Shown: positions 1-5,703 of the stretch, piece after piece
How the letters are laid out: every line of letters starts with the position of its first letter
Position numbering within the stretch: position 1 is the first letter of the stretch
NCBI GenBank assembly: GCA_015654495.1
Contig: JAATGW010000039.1
Location: 1 to 5,703, forward strand
DNA: 5,703 nt
DNA from: Chitinophagales bacterium
Lineage (GTDB): Bacteria; Bacteroidota; Bacteroidia; Chitinophagales; Chitinophagaceae
Direction: 5' to 3'
Notes under the pieces: model-generated
Databases searched by the model: none
What the model was told of the DNA's origin: nothing
Seen by the model: the letters and a program-made list of their open reading frames with translations, nothing else
Translations under genes and position numbers: made by a program

Positions 1-446
1 ATCCATTTGATTTCAAATTCATCGACGAAGAATATGCGCGGAAATTTGATGACGAAAAACGAACCGGGACACTTGCAGGATTATTTGCAGGGCTCACCAT
101 TTTCATTTCCTGCCTCGGGCTTTTTGGATTGGCAACCTATATGGCCGAAAACAGGATCAGAGAAATTGGTGTAAGAAAAGTGTTAGGTGCTTCAGTTGCG
201 GGAATCACATCATTATTATCAAAAGATTTTCTGAAGCTCGTTATCATATCTTTTGTAATTGCAGCTCCGATCGCATGGTGGGCAATGTACAGCTGGTTGA
301 AAGAATATGAATACCGCACTCCGATTTATTGGTGGGTATTTGCAGTTGCCGGCGGACTTTCGATTTTAATTGCGCTTTTGACTGTAAGCTACCAGGCAAT
401 AAAGGCAGCAGTTGCGAATCCAACAAAGAGCCTGAGGACGGAATAG
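1..446 (+). CDS. FtsX/MacB-type ABC transporter permease, C-terminal part only (5' end outside window)
   Basis: The reading frame is open from the first complete codon at position 3 to the TAG at 444-446, giving 147 visible residues. Seen: a conserved approach segment (FIDEEYARKF, residues 7-16), a helix at about 24-46 containing IFISCLGLFGL, the cytoplasmic-loop motif REIGVRKVLGAS at 53-64, a helix at about 78-95 with AAPIAWW, a last helix at about 109-128, and the ending ANPTKSLRTE. This is the terminal FtsX module (three membrane helices) of the same family as the two downstream genes, which carry all these motifs at matching places. The family consists of inner-membrane permeases that pair with a separate ATPase; the substrate is unknown. 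By comparison with its neighbours about 650 residues should lie upstream. A TTG at 129 could be mistaken for a start, but it falls inside the conserved helix, so it is an internal codon. Confidence 0.95.
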   Translation, partial: PFDFKFIDEEYARKFDDEKRTGTLAGLFAGLTIFISCLGLFGLATYMAENRIREIGVRKVLGASVAGITSLLSKDFLKLVIISFVIAAPIAWWAMYSWLKEYEYRTPIYWWVFAVAGGLSILIALLTVSYQAIKAAVANPTKSLRTE

Positions 447-466
447 GCAGGAGGCAGCAGGCAGAA
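446..466. repeat. GGCAGNA heptamer array directly behind the stop codon of gene 1
   Basis: Three tandem 7-bp units (GGCAGGA, GGCAGCA, GGCAGAA) begin with the last base of the TAG stop codon and differ only at base 6. The following bases (ACCAGAA, 468-474) may be a decayed further unit. The array contains AGGAGG at 449-454, but no start codon follows at a useful distance, so it is not read as a ribosome binding site. The same heptamer occurs inverted at 610-639. Confidence 0.8.
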
Positions 467-467
467 G

Positions 468-609
468 ACCAGAACAACCAACGTTTAAAATATTTGACAA
501 ATTATATGGCAATTTTATTCACCGGAAGTCAATTTAATAAATCAAGCAAAATGGAAAAAAATCAATTATGCTGCTTTCCGGTATTCTGTTTAAGATCTTT
601 GAATTTATC
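468..609. other. AT-rich spacer between two inverted heptamer arrays
   Basis: This stretch holds no gene I can support and no convincing terminator or Bacteroidota promoter (no TAnnTTTG element). It contains a TTGACA at 494-499 without a good partner element, and a weak 6-bp inverted repeat (CCGGAA 522-527 with TTCCGG 576-581) with a 48-nt loop. It is bracketed by the inverted GGCAG-type arrays, so it would be the loop of any structure those arrays form. Confidence 0.5.
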
Positions 610-639
610 TGCTGCCGGCTGCCTTCTACCTGCTGCCTC
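610..639. repeat. Inverted GGCAG-type heptamer array (TNCTGCC units)
   Basis: Four 7-bp units (TGCTGCC 610-616, GGCTGCC 617-623, TTCTACC 624-630, TGCTGCC 631-637) are the reverse complement of the family seen just behind gene 1. Positions 623-639 pair with 451-467 at 16 of 17 bases, the one mismatch being 462 against 628. The array leads directly into the AACT heptamers before gene 2. Confidence 0.78.
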
Positions 640-674
640 AACTATGAACTATGAACTATGAACTATGAACTAAA
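640..674 (+). repeat. AACTATG heptamer array ending at the start codon of gene 2
   Basis: Four perfect AACTATG units (640-667) and a fifth, AACTAAA (668-674), end exactly at the ATG at 675. They occupy the place where a ribosome binding site would be. Each perfect unit brings its own ATG (644, 651, 658, 665), so the leader contains several minimal reading frames coding for MNYEL or shorter. Whether this matters for translation is unknown. Confidence 0.88.
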
Positions 675-3068
675 ATGCTAAAAAACTACTTCCATATCGC
701 TCTCAGGAACCTGCGCAGAAACAGCGCCTATGTCACAGTGAATATAATGGGTCTTTCACTGGGAATCGCTTGCGCATTGATTATTTTCTCTGTAATCCGG
801 TTTCATCTCAGCTTTGATAATTTTCACGCCGGCAGCGAGCGTACTTATCGCATAGTTACGGAAATGCACAGAGATGATATTGGTTATAGCCCGGCAGTAC
901 CACCTCCGCTTGGAAAATTTCTGCGTAATGACTACGCATTCAGTGAGCGCATTGCACGGATCGCTACTTTCGACGAGCCCCTGATCACTATCAAAAAAGA
1001 CGAACAGATCCGAAAATTCAAAGAAACCGATGGACTTGCCTTCGTGGAATCTGAATATTTTCAAATATTCAATTACCCGCTGTTAAAAGGAAACAAAGTG
1101 GAACTTTTACAGCAACCAAACACAGCTATCATCACTGAACAAATTGCCCGAAAATATTTTGGAAATGAAAATCCGGTAGGGAAAACATTTACTCTTGATA
1201 ATAAACTTGAATTGCAGGTTACCGGTGTTTTAAAAGATTTGCCTGCAAATACAGATCGCAGAGCAGGTATATATGCTTCTTATATAAGTCTGAAGACCTT
1301 TGATGAATGGCTTTATCGCGATGAATCATGGGGTGGGCTAAGGGATGCATTACAATGCTATATTCAGCTAAAACCTAGTGTAGATCCTAAACAGGTGGAA
1401 GCTGCTGCGACGGCTTATGTAAGAAAATTCCGTCCTAACAGCAAAAATGTGCATCATTATAAATTACAACCATCCTCCGAGATTCATTTTGATTCGAGAT
1501 ATGATGGACCAATGGAAAAGAGAAATCTGTGGATTCTTGCAATCATTGGTTTGTTTCTGATTATTACAGCCTGCGTAAATTTCATCAATCTTGCCACTGC
1601 GCAGGCTTTGAAACGCTCGAGAGAAGTTGGAGTTAGAAAAGTGTTAGGCGGAATGAAAAGCCAGGTATTCTGGCAGTTTATTTCAGAAACGGTACTCATC
1701 ACATTACTGGCAATGTTAGTTGCTATTACCCTAGCGTACACATTGCTTCCTTTTGTAAATAATTTATTTCAGACAGAAATCCCCGGATCAACTTTCATTA
1801 ATCTAAATCTGATCCTGTTTGTAGTTATTCTTGGTATTGTTGTTGCATTTCTCGCAGGTTCTTACCCGGGTCTTGTACTCGCCCGTTTCCAACCTGTGCA
1901 CGCATTGAAAGGAAAAATATCGCAGCAGAATGTAGGTGGTTTTAATACCAGGCGCACATTGGTAATCACACAGTTTGCAATCTCACAGATCCTGATCATA
2001 GGGATGATAGTAATCATCTACCAGATGCAGTTTGCAAAAGAATCAGATCTGGGCTTTAAGAAAGACGCAGTCGTAATGATTCCTCTCGGAGCTGACTCGA
2101 CAGGTACAAAAATGAATTCAATAAGAAATGAATTTCAGAAACTGCAGGGTGTTGAAAATATTTCCTTGTGTTTTATGGCACCGGCTTCAGACAATAGCTG
2201 GGGAAATTTTGTAAAATTCAACAACAGCTCAGAAGAGGTTAATTTCAGAACTAGTATCAAGTCAGCCGACGACCAGTATATTCCAACCTTTGGATTGCAG
2301 ATTGTGGCCGGCAGAAATCTCCTGCCTTCGGATACTGTAAAGGAATATGTGGTAAACGAGGCATTCGCCAGAAAACTGCAGTTTAATGACCCGGAAAAAA
2401 TAATCGGAAAACATATTTCTGCCAATGGTGGCAATCTTAACGGTCCAATAGTAGGAGTAGTAAAAGACTTTCATGACCAGTCTTTTCATGATGAAATAAC
2501 CCCAATCGTTATAACCACTTTTAAAAATGATTATTCAAATTATGCGATCCGTATTAATCTGAAACAAACCAAAACAACCCTGGCCGGTATTGAAAAAATC
2601 TGGTCATCAAATCACCCGGATCAGATTTATGAATATCAGTTTCTTGATGAAAACATTGCAAAGTTTTATGCGACTGAAGAAGTGATGCTGAAACTGATTC
2701 AAACCTTCTCGATAATTGCAATATTCATCAGCTGTCTCGGGCTTTTTGGTCTGGTCAAATTTATGGCAGCACAAAAAACCAGGGAGATCGGCATAAGGAA
2801 AATACTTGGCAGTAGTATTTCGCAAATCATCTGGATTTTCGGAAAAGAATTTGCAAAGCTGATACTGATTGCTTTTGTAATTGCCGCACCAATTGCATGG
2901 TGGCTGATGAATAACTGGTTGCAGGACTTTAAATACAGAATTAATATTGGAGCGTCAATATTTCTTATTGCAATTGCAGGCACTTTTTTAATTGCTTTTC
3001 TCACCGTTTGTTACCAGGCAGTGAGAGCGGCGTTGGCGAATCCTGTAATGAGCTTGAGGTCGGAGTGA
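675..3068 (+). CDS. FtsX/MacB-type ABC transporter permease (797 aa, eight predicted helices)
   Basis: Inner-membrane permease subunit lacking an ATP-binding domain. In order: a basic cytoplasmic N-terminus (RNLRRN, 11-16); helix 1 at about 20-43; a MacB-like extracytoplasmic core domain at about 44-283 with the usual AIITEQIARKYFG (151-163) and VTGVLKDLPANT (182-193); helices 2-4 at about 284-308, 335-360 and 378-402, with the loop motif EVGVRKVLGG (317-326); helix 5 at about 428-450; a second extracytoplasmic domain at about 451-670, with YVVNEAFARKL (558-568) and IVGVVKDFHD (592-601); helices 6-8 at about 671-697, 727-746 and 758-782, with REIGIRKILGSS (703-714); and the ending NPVMSLRSE. 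Two FtsX modules and a length near 800 aa are normal for the Bacteroidota family. The ATG at 675 places helix 1 as in the neighbour and is preceded by AACT heptamers, not by a Shine-Dalgarno sequence. The usual database label of macrolide export permease is not supported by anything specific here; lipid, lipoprotein or other envelope transport is equally possible. Confidence 0.96.
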   Translation: MLKNYFHIALRNLRRNSAYVTVNIMGLSLGIACALIIFSVIRFHLSFDNFHAGSERTYRIVTEMHRDDIGYSPAVPPPLGKFLRNDYAFSERIARIATFDEPLITIKKDEQIRKFKETDGLAFVESEYFQIFNYPLLKGNKVELLQQPNTAIITEQIARKYFGNENPVGKTFTLDNKLELQVTGVLKDLPANTDRRAGIYASYISLKTFDEWLYRDESWGGLRDALQCYIQLKPSVDPKQVEAAATAYVRKFRPNSKNVHHYKLQPSSEIHFDSRYDGPMEKRNLWILAIIGLFLIITACVNFINLATAQALKRSREVGVRKVLGGMKSQVFWQFISETVLITLLAMLVAITLAYTLLPFVNNLFQTEIPGSTFINLNLILFVVILGIVVAFLAGSYPGLVLARFQPVHALKGKISQQNVGGFNTRRTLVITQFAISQILIIGMIVIIYQMQFAKESDLGFKKDAVVMIPLGADSTGTKMNSIRNEFQKLQGVENISLCFMAPASDNSWGNFVKFNNSSEEVNFRTSIKSADDQYIPTFGLQIVAGRNLLPSDTVKEYVVNEAFARKLQFNDPEKIIGKHISANGGNLNGPIVGVVKDFHDQSFHDEITPIVITTFKNDYSNYAIRINLKQTKTTLAGIEKIWSSNHPDQIYEYQFLDENIAKFYATEEVMLKLIQTFSIIAIFISCLGLFGLVKFMAAQKTREIGIRKILGSSISQIIWIFGKEFAKLILIAFVIAAPIAWWLMNNWLQDFKYRINIGASIFLIAIAGTFLIAFLTVCYQAVRAALANPVMSLRSE

Positions 3069-3074
3069 ACAGCC

Positions 3075-3130
3075 GTTCTACGTTATACGTTCTACGTTTT
3101 ACGTATAACGTATAACGTAAAACGTAGAAC
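3075..3130. repeat. Mirror array: four GTTNTAC then four GTANAAC heptamers
   Basis: Eight contiguous 7-bp units fill this stretch six bases after the stop codon of gene 2. The first four are GTTNTAC with N = C, A, C, T; the last four are GTANAAC with N = T, T, A, G. GTANAAC is the reverse complement of GTTNTAC, so the whole 56 bp is an inverted repeat with 28-bp arms and three mismatches, all at the variable base. A second register pairs 3089-3104 with 3115-3130 perfectly (16 bp, 10-nt loop). No T-run follows, so it is not a typical intrinsic terminator; mRNA stabilisation, processing or a protein site are possible. Confidence 0.9.
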
Positions 3131-3138
3131 CTCCTAAA

Positions 3139-3173
3139 AACTATGAACTATCAACTAATAACTCACAACTCAT
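3139..3173 (+). repeat. Degenerate AACTNNN heptamer array running into the start codon of gene 3
   Basis: Five 7-bp units (AACTATG, AACTATC, AACTAAT, AACTCAC, AACTCAT) all begin with AACT, and the last supplies the first two bases of the ATG at 3172. Unit number and position match the array before gene 2, although the rest of the two intergenic regions differs. No Shine-Dalgarno sequence is present. Confidence 0.82.
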
Positions 3174-5577
3174 GATATCAAACTACCTGAAAATCGCCTG
3201 GCGGAATATTTCGAGGAATAAAGCTCATTCTCTGATAAACATTACCGGATTATCAATCGGTATTGCAGCCTGCCTGTTGCTTTTTATCGTAATAACCTAC
3301 GAAACCGGTTATGATAAATTTAGAAACAATTTCGACAGGGTATACCGGATAGTGACCGAGACCGGGAAAAACGGTGAGGTTGATCATAATCCCGGTGTAC
3401 CATTTCCACTTGTTACAGCGGCGCAACTTGATCTTCCGGAGCTTTCGCCCATACCGGTAATCACTTCCAATGGAAGTCAGTTTACTGTGGAAGATCAATC
3501 AGGAAATAAAAAATTTATTGAAGACATCGGTGTGTATTTCAGCGAGCCGGCCATCTTTACACTATTTGATACAAAGCTTTTGAATGGTGATCCCAAAGCA
3601 CTGGCTGAGCCCAATAAAATTTTCCTTAGTAAAAAAACAGCTCAGAAATTTTTCGGCGACTGGAACCAGGCGACAGGGAAATTTCTGAAGATGGACAATC
3701 TCTCGCTGCTTTCTGTTGCCGGTGTTTTTGAAGATGTGCCGGAGCATACCGATATTCCGATGAATGTGGTTGCTTCCTATGAAACCATGAAAGCACATGC
3801 TGATAATTATGATTACAGTGAAGACTGGGGTGGTGTCAGCTCAAACACACAGCTTTTTATCCTGGGAAAATCCGATCTCCCTCTGAATACTATGGATGCA
3901 CGGATCGGGAAATTACAGGCTAAATATGACAAACGCGCCGGCAACAGAAGCACACGTAAGCATTTTGCCCAACCACTATCAGTCATGCATTTCGACTCGC
4001 GCTTTGGAAGCCTGGGTACACATATAACGACCAGGGCTACCCTATGGACGCTCACCCTGATCGGAATATTTATACTGATAATGGCCTGCATCAATTTCGT
4101 TAACCTTTCCACAGCCCAGGCCGTGAAGCGTTCAAAGGAAGTCGGGATCAGGAAGGTAATGGGTAGTAACCGTATGAACCTGTTCTGGCAAATGATGGGA
4201 GAAACCGCGATTGTTGTATCTGTATCATTAATTCTGGGGCTGGTGCTCGCATCTGTATTTCTGCCTTATCTCGAAAAAGTATCAGCGATTACCGAGAAAC
4301 TGAGTGTACTCAATCTGCAGACCGTATTGATTGCAGCGGGTATTTCATTGCTTGTTGTTCTTCTCGCAGGCATTTACCCTTCGCTGGTGCTTTCTGGTTT
4401 TTCACCGATACTGGCATTAAAAAATAAAATTTCTTCAGCAACAGTCGGCGGAATTTCTATTCGTCGTAGTCTGGTAGTAGCACAATTTGCAATATCACAG
4501 ATTCTGATCATCGGCACTATCATTGCCGTTTCGCAAATGAGTTTTGTAAAAAAAGCCGATCTGGGTTTCAATAAAGAAGCGCTCCTTGTGATCCAGGGAA
4601 GCGATGACAGCACTTCCCGTTCCCGACAGCTGGCGATGAAGCAGGAACTGCTTTCAATGAATGGAGTTCAATCAGTGAGCTTCAGCAGTGATGTTCCTTC
4701 ATCAGAAAACAACTGGGCAACGAATTTTGCTTTTGATCATAAAGACGATGCGGATTTTGCGCTCTTTCTCAAGTTTGCTGATAATGATTATATCAATACC
4801 TACGGATTGCAGCTGATTGCCGGTCGTGGCTATGAACCCAGTGATACCGTAAGGGAATTTGTAGTTAATGAAACACTCACCAAAAAGCTGGGACTTAAAA
4901 ATCCGGCTGATGCTGTAGGAAAAGATCTGCGTCTTGGTGGTGGTCGCTGGATGCCGATCGTTGGTGTTGTAAAAGATTTTAAAACCAATTCACTCCGCGA
5001 CGAAACAAAACCTACCATGATCGCACCGGCGAAAAGATGGTATGGCAGAACGGGTATTAAAATGAAAACAAACCAACCGGCGACATTACAAACGGAACTA
5101 TTGAAGGTGTGGGACAAATACAATCCTGAATATGCCAGTCGCTATGCTTTTCTTGACGAGAGTATTGCCAGTTTTTACAGCCAGGAAAATCAACTTGCCC
5201 TGATCTACAAAATATTTGCAGGGATCGCGATTTTTATTTCATGTCTGGGTTTATACGGATTGATTTCTTTCATGGCAGTACAACGCACCAAAGAAGTCGG
5301 CATCAGAAAGGTACTGGGAGCAAGCTCAGCAAATATCGTTTACCTTTTCTCAAAAGAATTTACGATACTCATCCTGATTGCATTTATTGTAGCGGCTCCA
5401 ATTGCATGGTATGTGATGAAAGACTGGCTAAGCAATTTTGCATATCAGATTAAGCCAGGCATCGGCATATTTCTGTTGGCAATTGTCACTTCAATTGTGG
5501 TGGCATGGGTCACCGTGGGTTATAAGGCGGTGAAAGCGGCAGTGGCGAATCCGGTCAAGAGTCTTCGGAGTGAGTAG
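3172..5577 (+). CDS. FtsX/MacB-type ABC transporter permease (801 aa), paralogue of the preceding gene
   Basis: Same architecture as the gene before it and clearly its paralogue. Seen: N-terminal RNISRNKAHS (11-20) and helix 1 at about 20-43; first MacB-like domain at about 44-290 with IFLSKKTAQKFFG (150-162) and VAGVFEDVPEHTD (182-194); helices 2-4 at about 291-314, 341-364 and 383-405, with EVGIRKVMGS (323-332); helix 5 at about 434-456; second extracytoplasmic domain at about 457-679, with FVVNETLTKKLG (563-574) and IVGVVKDFKTN (596-606); helices 6-8 at about 680-700, 731-749 and 763-785, with KEVGIRKVLGAS (707-718); ending NPVKSLRSE. The stop is TAG. The two extracytoplasmic domains differ from those of the neighbour much more than the helices do, which suggests a different ligand or partner, though this is inference. 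The ATG at 3172 is chosen because MISNYLKIAWRN aligns with MLKNYFHIALRN of the neighbour; there is no Shine-Dalgarno sequence. No ATPase lies on either side within view. Confidence 0.96.
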   Translation: MISNYLKIAWRNISRNKAHSLINITGLSIGIAACLLLFIVITYETGYDKFRNNFDRVYRIVTETGKNGEVDHNPGVPFPLVTAAQLDLPELSPIPVITSNGSQFTVEDQSGNKKFIEDIGVYFSEPAIFTLFDTKLLNGDPKALAEPNKIFLSKKTAQKFFGDWNQATGKFLKMDNLSLLSVAGVFEDVPEHTDIPMNVVASYETMKAHADNYDYSEDWGGVSSNTQLFILGKSDLPLNTMDARIGKLQAKYDKRAGNRSTRKHFAQPLSVMHFDSRFGSLGTHITTRATLWTLTLIGIFILIMACINFVNLSTAQAVKRSKEVGIRKVMGSNRMNLFWQMMGETAIVVSVSLILGLVLASVFLPYLEKVSAITEKLSVLNLQTVLIAAGISLLVVLLAGIYPSLVLSGFSPILALKNKISSATVGGISIRRSLVVAQFAISQILIIGTIIAVSQMSFVKKADLGFNKEALLVIQGSDDSTSRSRQLAMKQELLSMNGVQSVSFSSDVPSSENNWATNFAFDHKDDADFALFLKFADNDYINTYGLQLIAGRGYEPSDTVREFVVNETLTKKLGLKNPADAVGKDLRLGGGRWMPIVGVVKDFKTNSLRDETKPTMIAPAKRWYGRTGIKMKTNQPATLQTELLKVWDKYNPEYASRYAFLDESIASFYSQENQLALIYKIFAGIAIFISCLGLYGLISFMAVQRTKEVGIRKVLGASSANIVYLFSKEFTILILIAFIVAAPIAWYVMKDWLSNFAYQIKPGIGIFLLAIVTSIVVAWVTVGYKAVKAAVANPVKSLRSE

Positions 5578-5598
5578 TAAATAGTGAGGAGTAAGTAG
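5571..5598. repeat. TRAGTAG-type heptamer array overlapping the stop codon of gene 3
   Basis: Units TGAGTAG (5571-5577), TAAATAG, TGAGGAG and TAAGTAG follow each other. The first one is coding: it contains the final Glu codon and the TAG stop. Seen as 14-bp units, 5569-5582 and 5583-5596 agree at 12 of 14 bases. After a short AAGTTG stretch comes GGAGGCAG (5605-5612), which resembles the GGCAG heptamer behind gene 1. Confidence 0.7.
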
Positions 5599-5612
5599 AA
5601 GTTGGGAGGCAG

Positions 5613-5647
5613 TTTCACTATCAGCGCGACGCTAATGTTTAGTGAAA
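5613..5647. other. Inverted repeat downstream of gene 3 (possible hairpin)
   Basis: TTTCACTA (5613-5620) and TAGTGAAA (5640-5647) are perfect 8-bp arms. The 19-nt loop contains a small inner stem, AGCG (5623-5626) with CGCT (5630-5633). It stands where a terminator for the permease run could be, but the arms are AT-rich and no T-run follows on the + strand, so I do not call it a terminator. Confidence 0.4.
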
Positions 5648-5703
5648 AATAACTTGAAAATCTAAACCAGTGACCAGGAGGAAGCAGATTAGAAAAATCT
5701 TTC
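5648..5703. other. Non-coding tail of the window
   Basis: No gene start is visible here. An AGGAGG at 5676-5681 is followed by no ATG, GTG or TTG before the window ends, so a downstream gene may or may not begin beyond it. A short inverted repeat (AGATT 5686-5690 with AATCT 5696-5700) is too small to interpret. Confidence 0.35.

Noticed and set aside
449..454. AGGAGG as a ribosome binding site
   Set aside because: No start codon follows at 5-12 nt; it is part of the GGCAGGA repeat.
494..522. TTGACA at 494-499 as a promoter for gene 2
   Set aside because: The matching -10 position is poor, and Bacteroidota promoters use a different consensus (TAnnTTTG), which is absent here.
329..661. 110-codon + strand open frame across the end of gene 1 and the first intergenic region
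   Set aside because: It runs out of frame through the conserved C-terminus of the permease and through the heptamer arrays, and its product has no recognisable domain.
1484..1741. Minus-strand frames inside the permease genes
   Set aside because: They are antisense shadows of conserved FtsX coding sequence and resemble no protein family.
3075..3130. Intrinsic terminator after gene 2
   Set aside because: The stem is long and AT-rich and is followed by CTCCTAAAAA, not by a T-run; the reverse strand also lacks one.
446..3173. CRISPR array made of short repeats
   Set aside because: The 7-bp units are contiguous with no spacers and no cas genes are present.
5520..5702. Minus-strand open frame entering from the right edge
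   Set aside because: It has no visible start, overlaps the conserved C-terminus of gene 3 and its translation shows no family features; it is most likely a chance frame.

Overview
The window looks like a piece of a Bacteroidota chromosome, probably from the Cytophagia/Sphingobacteriia/Chitinophagia side. This is inferred from three things: the protein family (roughly 800-residue, eight-helix FtsX/MacB-type permeases in tandem, a hallmark gene family of that phylum), the moderately AT-rich base composition, and start codons without a Shine-Dalgarno sequence. No rRNA, tRNA or other taxonomic marker is present, so the placement stays an inference.

Layout: three genes lie head to tail on the + strand and fill almost everything. 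Positions 1-446 hold the last 147 codons of an FtsX-type permease whose beginning lies upstream of the window. Positions 675-3068 (797 aa) and 3172-5577 (801 aa) are two complete paralogues. Each has an N-terminal helix, a MacB-like extracytoplasmic core domain, an FtsX three-helix module, a fifth helix, a second extracytoplasmic domain and a C-terminal FtsX module ending in SLR[ST]E. No ATP-binding subunit is encoded here, so these permeases must use an ATPase encoded elsewhere. Same orientation and lack of recognisable terminators suggest co-transcription, but gaps of 228 and 103 nt leave room for internal signals. Substrates are unknown; the family as a whole moves lipids, lipoproteins or drugs, or does mechanical work across the envelope.

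The unexpected part is between the genes. All three gene junctions are built from 7-bp repeats. After gene 1 comes a GGCAGNA array (446-466), then AT-rich sequence, then the same heptamer inverted (610-639), then five AACTNNN heptamers (640-674) ending exactly at the next ATG. After gene 2 come four GTTNTAC heptamers followed by four GTANAAC heptamers (3075-3130), a 56-bp mirror in which only the fourth base of the unit varies, then again five AACTNNN heptamers (3139-3173) running into the next ATG. After gene 3 a TRAGTAG-type array (5571-5598) starts inside the last codons of the gene. The common plan (array behind the stop codon, inverted array, AACT array into the start codon) is not explained by any feature type I know in this phylum and is the main item for follow-up.
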